This document shows positions 17,696 through 24,845 of a DNA stretch of 64,000 nt, piece by piece; positions within the stretch are counted from its first letter, which is position 1, and each line of letters begins with the position of its first letter. Source of the DNA: Enterobacterales bacterium CwR94 (lineage in GTDB: Bacteria > Pseudomonadota > Gammaproteobacteria > Enterobacterales > Enterobacteriaceae). The stretch is from the NCBI GenBank assembly GCA_002837195.1, contig KZ478060.1, forward strand, positions 443,039-507,038, read 5' to 3'. The translations under genes were made by a program, and so were the position numbers. The notes under the pieces were generated by a model. The model did not search any database, was not told the DNA's origin, and was given only the letters and a program-made list of their open reading frames with translations.

Positions 17696-17957
17696 GGTTT
17701 TTTTATTTCTTAAAATAACAAAAGTCTACAGTTGATAACGTTAAATGACGGTTATTTCTGCGCGCCGGTATTGTCAAAATTTATCAACTTGTTAAAGATG
17801 AGCTGACTGGCGGTTCGATAAGGGAGAAGGCGATAATAAGGAACGGGTATATTCATTATATCGCGGAATAGTGAGGGGGAGTTTTCCTATCCTATGTATT
17901 CAGACGGAGTTATCCAAATGTAGTCATTGCCTTATTCACACGTACAGGATTTAAGAT

Positions 17958-18113
17958 ATGGACGTTTTGATTGCCTTTGTTATCACTGTTAATGTTATTG
18001 CGGTGATTCTGTCCTATGTTTATCGAGAAGCTTTGAGGCATTTTCGAGGGATCTATTTTCTCTACGTTTCGTTGTATCTTCTTTTCACACTGTTTTATGG
18101 GATATCAAAATAA
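17958..18113 (+). CDS. Small two-helix membrane protein (51 aa)
   Basis: A 51-codon frame with ATG at 17958 and AGGA 8 nt upstream. It consists of two hydrophobic segments (residues about 3-20, 'LIAFVITVNVIAVILSY', and 33-48, 'YFLYVSLYLLFTLFYG') joined by a basic loop 'REALRHFRG', which predicts a hairpin with the loop in the cytoplasm. I do not recognise the family. It lies 262 bp after the membrane-anchored regulator on the same strand. The hydrophobic pattern and ribosome site make chance unlikely, but expression is unproven. Confidence 0.55.
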   Translation: MDVLIAFVITVNVIAVILSYVYREALRHFRGIYFLYVSLYLLFTLFYGISK

Positions 18114-18379
18114 GGAAGGGGTGAGGCCCAGGGAGGGGCCGAATCATCCATTAAGGGACATGAAAGCAGAATCCCGATGGCTCGCCTCTCACAAAATCCA
18201 TAACTCAAATTTGTTGTGTGCTTAATCGGTATACGCGTTGTCTGGTTATGGTTGCGCGGACAATGTCAGCCTGATGTTCCTAAGCCTAAAAGGTTCAGTG
18301 CCGTAGCAGATGGCGAGCAGAGTCACGTAAAAACGATTTGTATCAGCGCAAAAGGCAATCACTGCTCATATCCCTCTCT
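18114..18379. other. Non-coding stretch with a repeat fragment
   Basis: No convincing gene. Positions 18121-18148 are a 28-bp near-copy (27 identical) of 18619-18646 in the last tandem repeat unit and its continuation (GAGGGGCCGAATCATC), so degenerate relatives of the repeat extend beyond the array. Confidence 0.55.
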
Positions 18380-18419
18380 CCATTGGCTGGGTTTCTGAAT
18401 TTTGGTGCCCGAACCCGGA
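18380..18419. repeat. 40-bp copy of the tRNA-Phe 3' end and flank (att-like)
   Basis: Identical over 40 bp to 18695-18734. It includes the last 17 nt of tRNA-Phe (with CCA) and 23 nt of its downstream flank, 315 bp away in direct orientation. Duplication of a tRNA 3' end is the mark of site-specific integration by a tyrosine recombinase. Confidence 0.8.
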
Positions 18420-18420
18420 C

Positions 18421-18640
18421 AAAAACGCCGGGAGCGTTTTTGCACAGCGCTATGCGCTGGCCCGGAGGGTGAGGCCCAAGGATGGGCCGAAAACCAAAAA
18501 CGCCGGGAGCGTTTTTGCACAGCGCTATGCGCTGGCCCGGAGGGTGAGGCCCAAGGATGGGCCGAAAACCAAAAACGCCGGGAGCGTTTTTGCACAGCGC
18601 TATGCGCTGGCCCGGAGGGTGAGGCCCAAGGAGGGGCCGA
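18421..18640. repeat. 75-bp tandem repeat, 2.9 units
   Basis: Units at 18421-18495 and 18496-18570 are identical; the third (18571-18640) has one mismatch before diverging. Each unit holds three hairpins: AAAAACGC/GCGTTTTT (loop CGGGA), CAGCGC/GCGCTG (loop TAT) and GGCCC/GGGCC. The first looks like an intrinsic terminator on either strand. The 75-nt period keeps reading frames open, giving spurious repetitive ORFs on both strands. Confidence 0.9.
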
Positions 18641-18683
18641 ATCATCGAACTTTGTTCGATGACGGGTTCGCCTCGCTACAACG

Positions 18684-18709
18684 AAAAAACCCAGCCATTG
18701 GCTGGGTTT
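18684..18709 (-). terminator. tRNA-Phe terminator
   Basis: On the minus strand, AAACCCAGCC / GGCTGGGTTTTTT with a short AAT loop lies 9 nt downstream of the tRNA 3' end. The right arm is duplicated at 18380-18394 without the T-tract arm. Confidence 0.85.
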
Positions 18710-18734
18710 CTGAATTTTGGTGCCCGAACCCGGA
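18695..18734. repeat. Original of the 40-bp att-like repeat
   Basis: Partner of 18380-18419. It covers the 3' end of tRNA-Phe and part of its terminator. The intervening 275 bp hold the 75-bp tandem repeats and a 9-bp-stem hairpin TCATCGAAC/GTTCGATGA at about 18642-18662. Confidence 0.8.
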
Positions 18735-18793
18735 ATCGAACCAGGGACACGGGGATTTTCAATCCCCTGCTCTACCGACTGAGCTATTCGGGC
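18718..18793 (-). tRNA. tRNA-Phe (GAA), pheV-like
   Basis: A 76-nt tRNA with encoded CCA. Read on the minus strand, the acceptor is GCCCGAA / TTCGGGC, the anticodon loop has GAA between GGGGATT and AATCCCC, and the T-arm contains GGTTCGATTCC. It is nearly identical to E. coli tRNA-Phe. Its place about 10 kb from speC matches the pheV locus of E. coli, a well-known island insertion site. Confidence 0.97.
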
Positions 18794-19031
18794 AACGGGG
18801 CGCATTAAACCGTAAGCAGTGATGAGCGTCAAACGATTTCCGCGAAAATTGCGCTGACTGCCGCCTTTTCATCCATCTTGCTCAAGAGCGCAGCAGTAAG
18901 GTGAACAGGGCACTCCGTGAGTTTGCCTTAGGGCAGCGTAAACCTGTCTTTGACCAGGATTAATCCGAACTGACATAAAAGTGTCATGCTTCTCTTTTAG
19001 TCTGGCCCTATGCTGATTGCGGAGTCCTGCA

Positions 19032-20300
19032 ATGAATCTCCCTTCCCAACTCTTTGGCGATCCGACTACCGACGGACGCAAACTGACTGCGCGTGATTTG
19101 GCCCATCAGGTGCCATGGGTGACGCCGGATACAGATAACCTTGATGTTGTGACCCTCTTTAATGAGCACAAAAATCTGGTCAGCCTGCCCGTTGTTGAGC
19201 AGGGAAGGCCGTTTGGTCTGATCAATCGCCAACTGTTTTTGTCGCAGATGACGCGTCCCTTCTTTCGCGAGTTGTATGACCGCAAAAGCTGCATTGCGTT
19301 TATGGATAAAACACCGCTGGTGATTGAAGCCAATAGTACGTTGGAGCAAGTGGCGGACCAGGTTGTAGCCTGCGGGGACAAAACCATTACCGATGGCTTT
19401 ATCCTCGCGGAAGAGGGCCATTACCTGGGGCTGGGATTGGGCATGGATCTGATCAAGACCGTGTCGCAAGTTCAGGCGCAACAACATCAGCAAATTATGC
19501 AGAGCATTGAGTATGCGCGCGTCATTCAGGAAGCCATGCTGGATAAATCACGCAGTGCGATGGATATGCGCCTGCAGGATTGGTGCCTGAGCTGGCAGCC
19601 GCGAGACTGTGTTGGCGGTGACTATTATGTGTTTCTGCCGCAGCCGCAGGGTTTCTTTATGATGTTGGCGGATTGCACCGGGCATGGCGTACCGGGCGCT
19701 TTTATGACGGTGATTCTGGCGGGCGCACTGGAGAAAGCCTTTCAGCACGCCTCGCTACAAGCGCCTGAGCGCGTCCTGCAACATGTCAATCTGGCTATCA
19801 AAGAGACGCTGGGGCAATTCAATCAACAAACCCGTTTTGCCCTGTCAAACGACGGTTGTGATGCCTTTGCCGCCTGGATAGACACCGCAGAACACCGTTT
19901 ATGCTGGGCAGGCGCGCGCAGCGCAGCATTTTTGGTGCGCCCGGATGCTGAGCCGGAGTCATTGGTCTGCGACAAAATGGGCGTGGGTTATACCGATACG
20001 CCTGTGGACTATGTCTGGACGCGTCACGAAATCACCTTTGAGCCACAGGACATGCTGTTTACGGTCACGGATGGTGTGACCGATCAGCCGGGCGGCGAAC
20101 GTGGAATTATGTTTGGCAAGCGTCGCATTCGCGAGCTTCTTGATGTGCACCGTCAATCATCAATGAATGAGGTGAGTCAGGCCCTGATGCATGCCAGTGA
20201 GCAGTGGCAGGGCAGTGAGCATCGTCGTGATGATGTGACTTGGTTTGGTTTTCGTTATGGCACCGCCATTGTAAGTAGTGAGCACAGAAATGACCAATGA
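19032..20300 (+). CDS. siaA: SiaA-like PP2C (SpoIIE) phosphatase with CBS domains
   Basis: A 422-residue predicted phosphatase. The C-terminal half is a SpoIIE/PP2C domain with metal-binding blocks 'CVGGDYYVF', 'MMLADCTGHGVPGAFMT' and 'TVTDGVTDQ'. The N-terminal ~150 residues look like a tandem CBS pair ('LVSLPVVEQGRPFGLINRQ', then 'EEGHYLGLGLGMDLI'), linked by a Gln-rich helix. Pseudomonas aeruginosa SiaA instead has a membrane/HAMP sensor, so this form would be cytosolic and perhaps nucleotide-sensing. By analogy it dephosphorylates the SiaC protein. ATG 19032 follows GGAG; an upstream TTG at 19017 is unlikely. Confidence 0.82.
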   Translation: MNLPSQLFGDPTTDGRKLTARDLAHQVPWVTPDTDNLDVVTLFNEHKNLVSLPVVEQGRPFGLINRQLFLSQMTRPFFRELYDRKSCIAFMDKTPLVIEANSTLEQVADQVVACGDKTITDGFILAEEGHYLGLGLGMDLIKTVSQVQAQQHQQIMQSIEYARVIQEAMLDKSRSAMDMRLQDWCLSWQPRDCVGGDYYVFLPQPQGFFMMLADCTGHGVPGAFMTVILAGALEKAFQHASLQAPERVLQHVNLAIKETLGQFNQQTRFALSNDGCDAFAAWIDTAEHRLCWAGARSAAFLVRPDAEPESLVCDKMGVGYTDTPVDYVWTRHEITFEPQDMLFTVTDGVTDQPGGERGIMFGKRRIRELLDVHRQSSMNEVSQALMHASEQWQGSEHRRDDVTWFGFRYGTAIVSSEHRNDQ

Positions 20301-20844
20301 CAGGCTGTTACAGCAACTGTTTCATGACAAGCCGAGCGCAGATATCGCGTTGCAATACACGGGGTTTTTCAGCCAAAACACCATCGCGACCATGGGTGAA
20401 GTGGTGCGTTTATGGCTGGATGAAAATGAAACCTCGTTGAGCCAGCGGCGCAAACTGTTTTCGACCTTTGTCGAGATGGCGCAAAACATTTTGCGTTATT
20501 CGTCCGACAGTCGCGAGCTGCATAGCGATGAACAAGTGATGCGTTTTGGCGCGTTCTGTTTAAGCGTGCAGGCATCGCAGTATTGTCTGGAAAGTGCCAA
20601 TTTGGTACGTGCAGAAGAGAGCGATCGTCTTCGCTGTCAGTTGGAATCCTTACAGTCGATGTCACTGGAAGAGATCAAACGGGCGTGGAAAACGATGCTG
20701 AAATCGGAAACACCGGCCTACAGCAAGGGAGCCAATATTGGATTATTGACGCTGGCACGGGACGCCAGTCAGCCACTGGAATTTACAATACAACAGGTTG
20801 ATAAGACGGAGATGTCAGCCTTTTATCTAAAAGCGACGATCTGA
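20290..20844 (+). CDS. siaB: SiaB-family protein kinase
   Basis: A 184-residue protein matching the SiaB (DUF6272) family, GHKL-like kinases that phosphorylate SiaC. Conserved points are 'RRKLFSTFVEMAQNILRYS' (the Asn-containing ATP-binding helix) and 'YSKGANIGLLTLAR' (glycine-containing lid). It overlaps the siaA end by 11 nt and ends in TGATG shared with siaC, so the genes are coupled. GTG at 20278 is an alternative start; I prefer ATG 20290, though neither has a strong ribosome site. Role assigned by synteny with siaA, siaC and siaD. Confidence 0.78.
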   Translation: MTNDRLLQQLFHDKPSADIALQYTGFFSQNTIATMGEVVRLWLDENETSLSQRRKLFSTFVEMAQNILRYSSDSRELHSDEQVMRFGAFCLSVQASQYCLESANLVRAEESDRLRCQLESLQSMSLEEIKRAWKTMLKSETPAYSKGANIGLLTLARDASQPLEFTIQQVDKTEMSAFYLKATI

Positions 20845-21263
20845 TGAGCTATCCCATTACCCTTTCACTGTCGGCGGGTGCCTGTACTCCGATGGTTGAT
20901 TTTGATTACAGTGCACGCCGCCTGGCCCTCACCGGGGAATCCTGGCCGGAAAACGCCGCCGCCTTCTATCGCCCACTGCAAACCGATCTCGATCTTTGGT
21001 TAAAAGACACTGCCGGACAAGCGCTAGCGCCGATTGAATTGCATGTCTCACTGAGCTATTTCAACAGTTCCAGCACCAAAATGCTGTTTGGACTGTTTGA
21101 ACGCCTGCATCAGGATGCTCAGGCCGGTGTTGAGGTTGTGATGCATTGGTATCACGATGAAGAGGACGATATTTCGCAAGAGTTTGGTGAAGAGCTGCAG
21201 GATGATTTCCCCGCCTTTCAGTTCCAACTGCATACCGGACTACGCCAGCATGAAACATCATGA
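20844..21263 (+). CDS. siaC: SiaC-family phospho-switch protein (DUF1987)
   Basis: A 139-residue DUF1987 protein. In Pseudomonas, SiaC is phosphorylated by SiaB on a Thr, dephosphorylated by SiaA, and in the unphosphorylated form binds and activates the diguanylate cyclase SiaD. The segment 'LSYFNSSSTKMLFGLFERL' has the Asn-Ser-Ser-Ser-Thr cluster where the phospho-residue is expected. Its start codon overlaps the siaB stop, and its end overlaps siaD by 14 nt, consistent with stoichiometric co-translation. Confidence 0.82.
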   Translation: MSYPITLSLSAGACTPMVDFDYSARRLALTGESWPENAAAFYRPLQTDLDLWLKDTAGQALAPIELHVSLSYFNSSSTKMLFGLFERLHQDAQAGVEVVMHWYHDEEDDISQEFGEELQDDFPAFQFQLHTGLRQHETS

Positions 21264-21990
21264 ACTGTTTTCCATGGAAACCGCGCTGCTGGAGCTGACG
21301 CGCGAGATAGCCAGCCAACCCCAGCAGCCAGCAGAGCATTATCAGGAAGCTCTGCTGACGCTTTGCCAACACTATGAGCGCCTGATTCGTGAATCAGGCC
21401 GCTTGATCACGCGTAGCGACAGAGCAGAGCGAGAGCTCACGCGACTGAATAGCGAGCTGCAAAGCCTGGCGCATGCGCTGGAGTACAAAGCGACGCACGA
21501 TCCGTTGACGGAGGTGTTTAACCGCAGTGCGATCATCGATCGCATTACGCAGGCATTGAGCCGTGGACGGGCGGGATTGATCCTGCTGGATATCGATCAC
21601 TTCAAGGCAATCAACGATACCTGGGGCCATCCCGTTGGGGATAAGGTGATCATTGAATTGATTACGCGCGTACGTCAGTCGGTGCCAGAAAGCGGCAGCA
21701 TTGGTCGCGTTGGGGGTGAGGAGTTTACGGTGCTGCTACCAGGAAGCAGCCTGGCGCAAACCGTCATTATTGCCGGCTACATTCATGCTTCTTTAAACGC
21801 TAAACCGCTCTCTGTGTTACCTGAAAGGTTGGTCACCGCCAGCCTTGGGATCAGCTTTGGCGAGCAGGCCAGTGATTTTGAGCAGCTTTACGGCACGGCT
21901 GATGAGGCACTGTATGAGGCGAAGCGTCGGGGACGTAATCGCCTGCACTGGCATGAAGTCAAATCGCTGTTAACCGTAAACGCTCAGTGA
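21250..21990 (+). CDS. siaD: Diguanylate cyclase SiaD-like
   Basis: A 246-residue protein: an N-terminal helical, probably coiled-coil region (residues about 5-80) and a GGDEF domain with active-site motif 'GGEEF' and 'LLDIDHFKAINDTWGHPVGD'. It should make c-di-GMP when bound by unphosphorylated SiaC. The position of the inhibitory I-site (RxxD five residues before GGEEF) reads PESG, so feedback inhibition at that site appears absent. ATG 21250 lies inside the siaC end; the frame is open from 21157 but that would be a siaC shadow. Last gene of the sia operon, convergent with the GntR gene by 21 bp. Confidence 0.87.
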   Translation: MKHHELFSMETALLELTREIASQPQQPAEHYQEALLTLCQHYERLIRESGRLITRSDRAERELTRLNSELQSLAHALEYKATHDPLTEVFNRSAIIDRITQALSRGRAGLILLDIDHFKAINDTWGHPVGDKVIIELITRVRQSVPESGSIGRVGGEEFTVLLPGSSLAQTVIIAGYIHASLNAKPLSVLPERLVTASLGISFGEQASDFEQLYGTADEALYEAKRRGRNRLHWHEVKSLLTVNAQ

Positions 21991-22704
21991 AGCCAAAATG
22001 CGGGTGAAATAATCGTCCGCCAGCTTTTGCGCCAGCTTACCGTCGCGGGCTTCCAGCGCTTCAACCAGTGGCGTCAGCTCGCGCAGGGTTTGTTCGCGCA
22101 CCATTTCTCCCACTGCCGAATGGAGTGAGTGCTGGCCGTCGTACTGTACAGCGCGTCGGTCAGCAATGACATTGTCAAAAATTTGAATCAGAAAGCGGTT
22201 ACGCGTGGCTGCAAAAATAGCCTGATGTACCGCGTAAATATGCTCTTTGTACAGGATCCACTCCTGCGCCTCGCGAATGCCCTGCAAATGATGGCGCATG
22301 GTCGCAAAATCTTCTGCGCTGGCTCGGCTGGCGGCCAGTGTCATCATCACCGGTTCAAACAGCAACCGGCCTTCCAAAATCTCACTGTAAGTGGGGACTT
22401 CTGTATGCCAGGCGGCAACCGGACGATCGGTCACATTTAACTGCTGTTGCAGATTATCTGACAGATAAGAGCCGCTACCCACTTTACGTGTGACCAGTCC
22501 CTGAGTGGACATCATCGCCAGCACGTTGCGAATGGTGCTGCGCGACGTCTCAAAGCGCCGCGCCAGTTCCCGCTCATTGGGTAATTTATCGCCCGCTTTT
22601 AAATCCCCTTCGCGTATTGATTGCATAATGGCGCGGTAAATACTGACCGCCGCGGTTTTATCGTGTCCGACTATGCGTTGGGAAATGTCATCACTGTTAG
22701 TCAT
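21970..22704 (-). CDS. GntR-family regulator with FCD domain
   Basis: A 244-residue FadR-subfamily regulator: winged helix at residues 20-85 ('GDKLPNERELARRFETSRST'), then an all-helical FCD ligand-binding domain ('SEILEGRLLFEPVMMTLAAS'). Such proteins respond to carboxylic or amino acids and usually repress a divergent operon. Here the divergent operon is the RidA/ABC/deacylase/dehydratase set, and two TGGTnnACCA-type palindromes lie between them. The stop overlaps the siaD end on the opposite strand. Confidence 0.9.
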   Translation of the reverse strand: MTNSDDISQRIVGHDKTAAVSIYRAIMQSIREGDLKAGDKLPNERELARRFETSRSTIRNVLAMMSTQGLVTRKVGSGSYLSDNLQQQLNVTDRPVAAWHTEVPTYSEILEGRLLFEPVMMTLAASRASAEDFATMRHHLQGIREAQEWILYKEHIYAVHQAIFAATRNRFLIQIFDNVIADRRAVQYDGQHSLHSAVGEMVREQTLRELTPLVEALEARDGKLAQKLADDYFTRILASLSVYG

Positions 22705-22940
22705 CGGGCGGCTCCTGCAACCGTACGCGAAATGTCACTGAATGGCTGACCAATTGGGTAAGATGGCGGCGATTATAGCGTGAGATACGGGTCACGGCGA
22801 GCGCCGATTGATTCTAGTACGCTACCTGATGATACAAATAGATCTGGAACTTATCCCTCATTATCGGCGATTCCGCCCGCACGGCGTAAAAAAGCACATT
22901 AGTGTGAACTGCTTCGCAACCTGTCATATCGATCTCTTAT

Positions 22941-22966
22941 TGGTTAACCATAATGGTTGACCATTA
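22941..22966. promoter_or_regulatory. Adjacent GntR-type operators upstream of ridA
   Basis: TGGTTAACCA (22941-22950) is a perfect palindrome, and TAATGGTTGACCATTA (22951-22966) is perfect except for its central TG. Both contain the TGGT..ACCA half-sites usual for FadR/PdhR-type regulators. They abut each other 46 nt before the RidA start. Confidence 0.6.
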
Positions 22967-23012
22967 AAAACCAGCGTGTTCATAATGCCGAAAAAACAGC
23001 CTGGGATAAAAA

Positions 23013-23540
23013 ATGAACACACCTTTCATCACACCCGAGCAGCCTGCCGATTGCCGCTTGCACGCGCACTTGCAAACACTGGGAATTGAACTGCCTCCTG
23101 TGCCAACGCCCGTGGCGAATTTCGTCACTTGCCGCCGTTTTGGCAACTACTTGTATCTCTCTGGTCAGGGGCCATTAGACGCCAGTGGGTATTTGCACAC
23201 GGGCAAAGTGGGCAGCGAAATCAGCGTTGAAGAGGCTTATCAGCATGCGCGCCTAACCGGTTTAAACCTGCTGGCGGTTGCGCGCCAGGCGACGGGAGAT
23301 TTAGGCCGCATAAAGAGCGTTGTAAAACTGTTGGGATGGGTGAATGCCGACGCTGATTTTAGGCAGCACCCGCAGGTCATTAACGGCTGTTCGGATCTGT
23401 TTGTGCAAGTGTTTGGCGAACAGATAGGGCGTGGTGCCCGATCGGCGATTGGCGCAGGCTCATTACCACAGAATCAAACGGTGGAAATCGAAGCGATTTT
23501 GGAGTTGGAGGAGGCCTGCACAAATGGACTACATCTTTGA
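23013..23540 (+). CDS. RidA family enamine/imine deaminase
   Basis: A 175-residue protein, longer than classic RidA (about 128) by an N-terminal extension. The core opening is 'VPTPVANFVTCRRFGNYLYL'; the catalytic Arg is in 'GARSAIGAGSLPQNQTVEIE', together with the conserved Glu. RidA proteins hydrolyse reactive enamine/imine intermediates released by PLP-dependent dehydratases. A PLP dehydratase is the last gene of this same operon, so the pairing is functionally consistent. First gene of the GntR-controlled operon; its end overlaps the permease start by 17 nt. Confidence 0.85.
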   Translation: MNTPFITPEQPADCRLHAHLQTLGIELPPVPTPVANFVTCRRFGNYLYLSGQGPLDASGYLHTGKVGSEISVEEAYQHARLTGLNLLAVARQATGDLGRIKSVVKLLGWVNADADFRQHPQVINGCSDLFVQVFGEQIGRGARSAIGAGSLPQNQTVEIEAILELEEACTNGLHL

Positions 23541-24186
23541 TTTCAGTGCGTTGCAGCCCTATAGCGATGTGCTGGCCAGAGGGCTAATGGAAACCGCGAT
23601 TTATGCACTGCTGTCCATTGTGTTTGGCCTGACGATTGGCGCAGTGTGTGCATTAACGCTGATCTATGCAGCGAAAGGCTGGCGGCGGCTGGTGCGGTGT
23701 TACGTTGAGTTCTTTCGTAACACGCCATCGCTGGTACAGCTGTTTCTTATTTACTTTGGCTTGCCGAGTCTGGGGCTTCACCTCTCACCACCGGTTGCCG
23801 GTACTATCGCGTTGTCGCTGTATTGTGGCGCCTACATGACCGAGATTCTACGCGCCGGTTTTATCTCTTTGCCGAGAGGGTTAACGGAAGCGGGGGATGC
23901 GCTCGGGCTGTCGCGTCGGCAAATCATCACCCATGTCTTAACCCTACCGGCCATGCAAAACGTGTTTCCGGCACTGGCCAGTCAAATGGTGCTCACGCTG
24001 ATCGGCACCAGTCTTATTTCACAAATTGGCGTTGAGGAGATTTTTCACAGCGGCAGTTTTGTGGAGTCGCGTACGTTTCGCAGCTTTGAAATCTACTTGC
24101 TGATTTGCGGGCTGTATTTCTTCGCGGTCAGTTTAATGAAGGTGTTGCTACGCATGGCGTGGTATCGCTTTCAGGCGCGGAGGTAG
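23524..24186 (+). CDS. Amino-acid-type ABC transporter permease 1
   Basis: A 220-residue HisM/EhuC-like permease. The HEQRO-family membrane domain has 'VEFFRNTPSLVQLFLIYFG' and the EAA loop 'GLTEAGDALGLSRRQIITHV' that contacts the ATPase. ATG 23524 follows GGAGGAGG, a very strong ribosome site within the RidA end; longer frames back to 23431 are RidA shadows. It pairs with the next permease to form a heterodimeric channel for a polar amino acid or derivative. Confidence 0.88.
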   Translation: MDYIFDFSALQPYSDVLARGLMETAIYALLSIVFGLTIGAVCALTLIYAAKGWRRLVRCYVEFFRNTPSLVQLFLIYFGLPSLGLHLSPPVAGTIALSLYCGAYMTEILRAGFISLPRGLTEAGDALGLSRRQIITHVLTLPAMQNVFPALASQMVLTLIGTSLISQIGVEEIFHSGSFVESRTFRSFEIYLLICGLYFFAVSLMKVLLRMAWYRFQARR

Positions 24187-24188
24187 AT

Positions 24189-24845
24189 ATGCGCGGTATT
24201 TCACTGATTGATATCTGGATGATTATCAGCGCGTTGCGTTGGACGTTACTGCTGGCTTTTAGCACGTTTATTTGCGGAGCGATAATTGGCCTGTTAGTGG
24301 TGACGGCCCGTTCATCGCATCAGCGCTGGTTGCAGGGCGTGGCTTGGGTGTATGTCGAGCTGATTCAGGGCATTCCACTGCTGGGGCTGTTGTTCTTGCT
24401 GTTCTTCGGTGTCCCGATGCTCAGCGGTATTGAGGTCAGCTCATTCACGGCGGCACTGGTGGCTTTCTCACTGTCGGCGGGCGCATTTTTAGGTGAAATC
24501 TGGCGCGGTAGCATTGAGGCGGTGCCAAAAGGGCAGTGGGAAGCCTCATTGTCACTGGGGATCTCCCGCAGCCAGATGCTACGCAAGGTGATCTGGCCGC
24601 AGGCGTTTCGCCATGCGTTGCCACCTACCGTCGGCTTTTCAGTGCAGCTGATTAAAAACACCTCGCTCGCCGCGCTGGTGGGCTTTGTTGAACTCACCCG
24701 CTCCGGGCAAATCGTCAGCGGCTCGACGTTGCAGCCGCTGATTATCTATCTGCTGGTCGCACTCTGCTACTTTGCGCTTTGCTTCCCGCTGGCGCGACTT
24801 TCACTACATCTGGAGGCTCGTTTCCATGTCGCTGGTCGTTATTGA
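24189..24845 (+). CDS. Amino-acid-type ABC transporter permease 2
   Basis: A 218-residue permease of the same family. It shows 'VELIQGIPLLGLLFLLFFG' and the EAA loop 'GQWEASLSLGISRSQMLRKV'. ATG 24189 is 2 nt after the first permease. The end overlaps the ATPase start by 20 nt. Together the two permeases, ATPase and binding protein make a complete polar amino acid importer like EhuABCD. Confidence 0.88.
   Translation: MRGISLIDIWMIISALRWTLLLAFSTFICGAIIGLLVVTARSSHQRWLQGVAWVYVELIQGIPLLGLLFLLFFGVPMLSGIEVSSFTAALVAFSLSAGAFLGEIWRGSIEAVPKGQWEASLSLGISRSQMLRKVIWPQAFRHALPPTVGFSVQLIKNTSLAALVGFVELTRSGQIVSGSTLQPLIIYLLVALCYFALCFPLARLSLHLEARFHVAGRY

Noticed and set aside
18216..18398. 60-codon plus-strand ORF before the att-like repeat
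   Set aside because: No ribosome site and it runs into the duplicated tRNA end.
18421..18640. CRISPR array
   Set aside because: Units are 75 bp and directly adjacent with no variable spacers; no cas genes are present.
18402..18822. Plus-strand ORFs with 25-residue repeats
   Set aside because: Same cause: translation of the tandem DNA repeat. Both strands and two frames stay open, which points to DNA structure, not coding.
18359..18832. 157-codon minus-strand ORF with repeated peptide motif
   Set aside because: It runs through tRNA-Phe and the 75-bp repeats; the open frame results from the period being a multiple of three. No ribosome site or protein-like composition.
23431..23523. N-terminal extension of permease 1
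   Set aside because: It is a shifted-frame reading of the RidA end; the strong GGAGGAGG site fixes the start at 23524.
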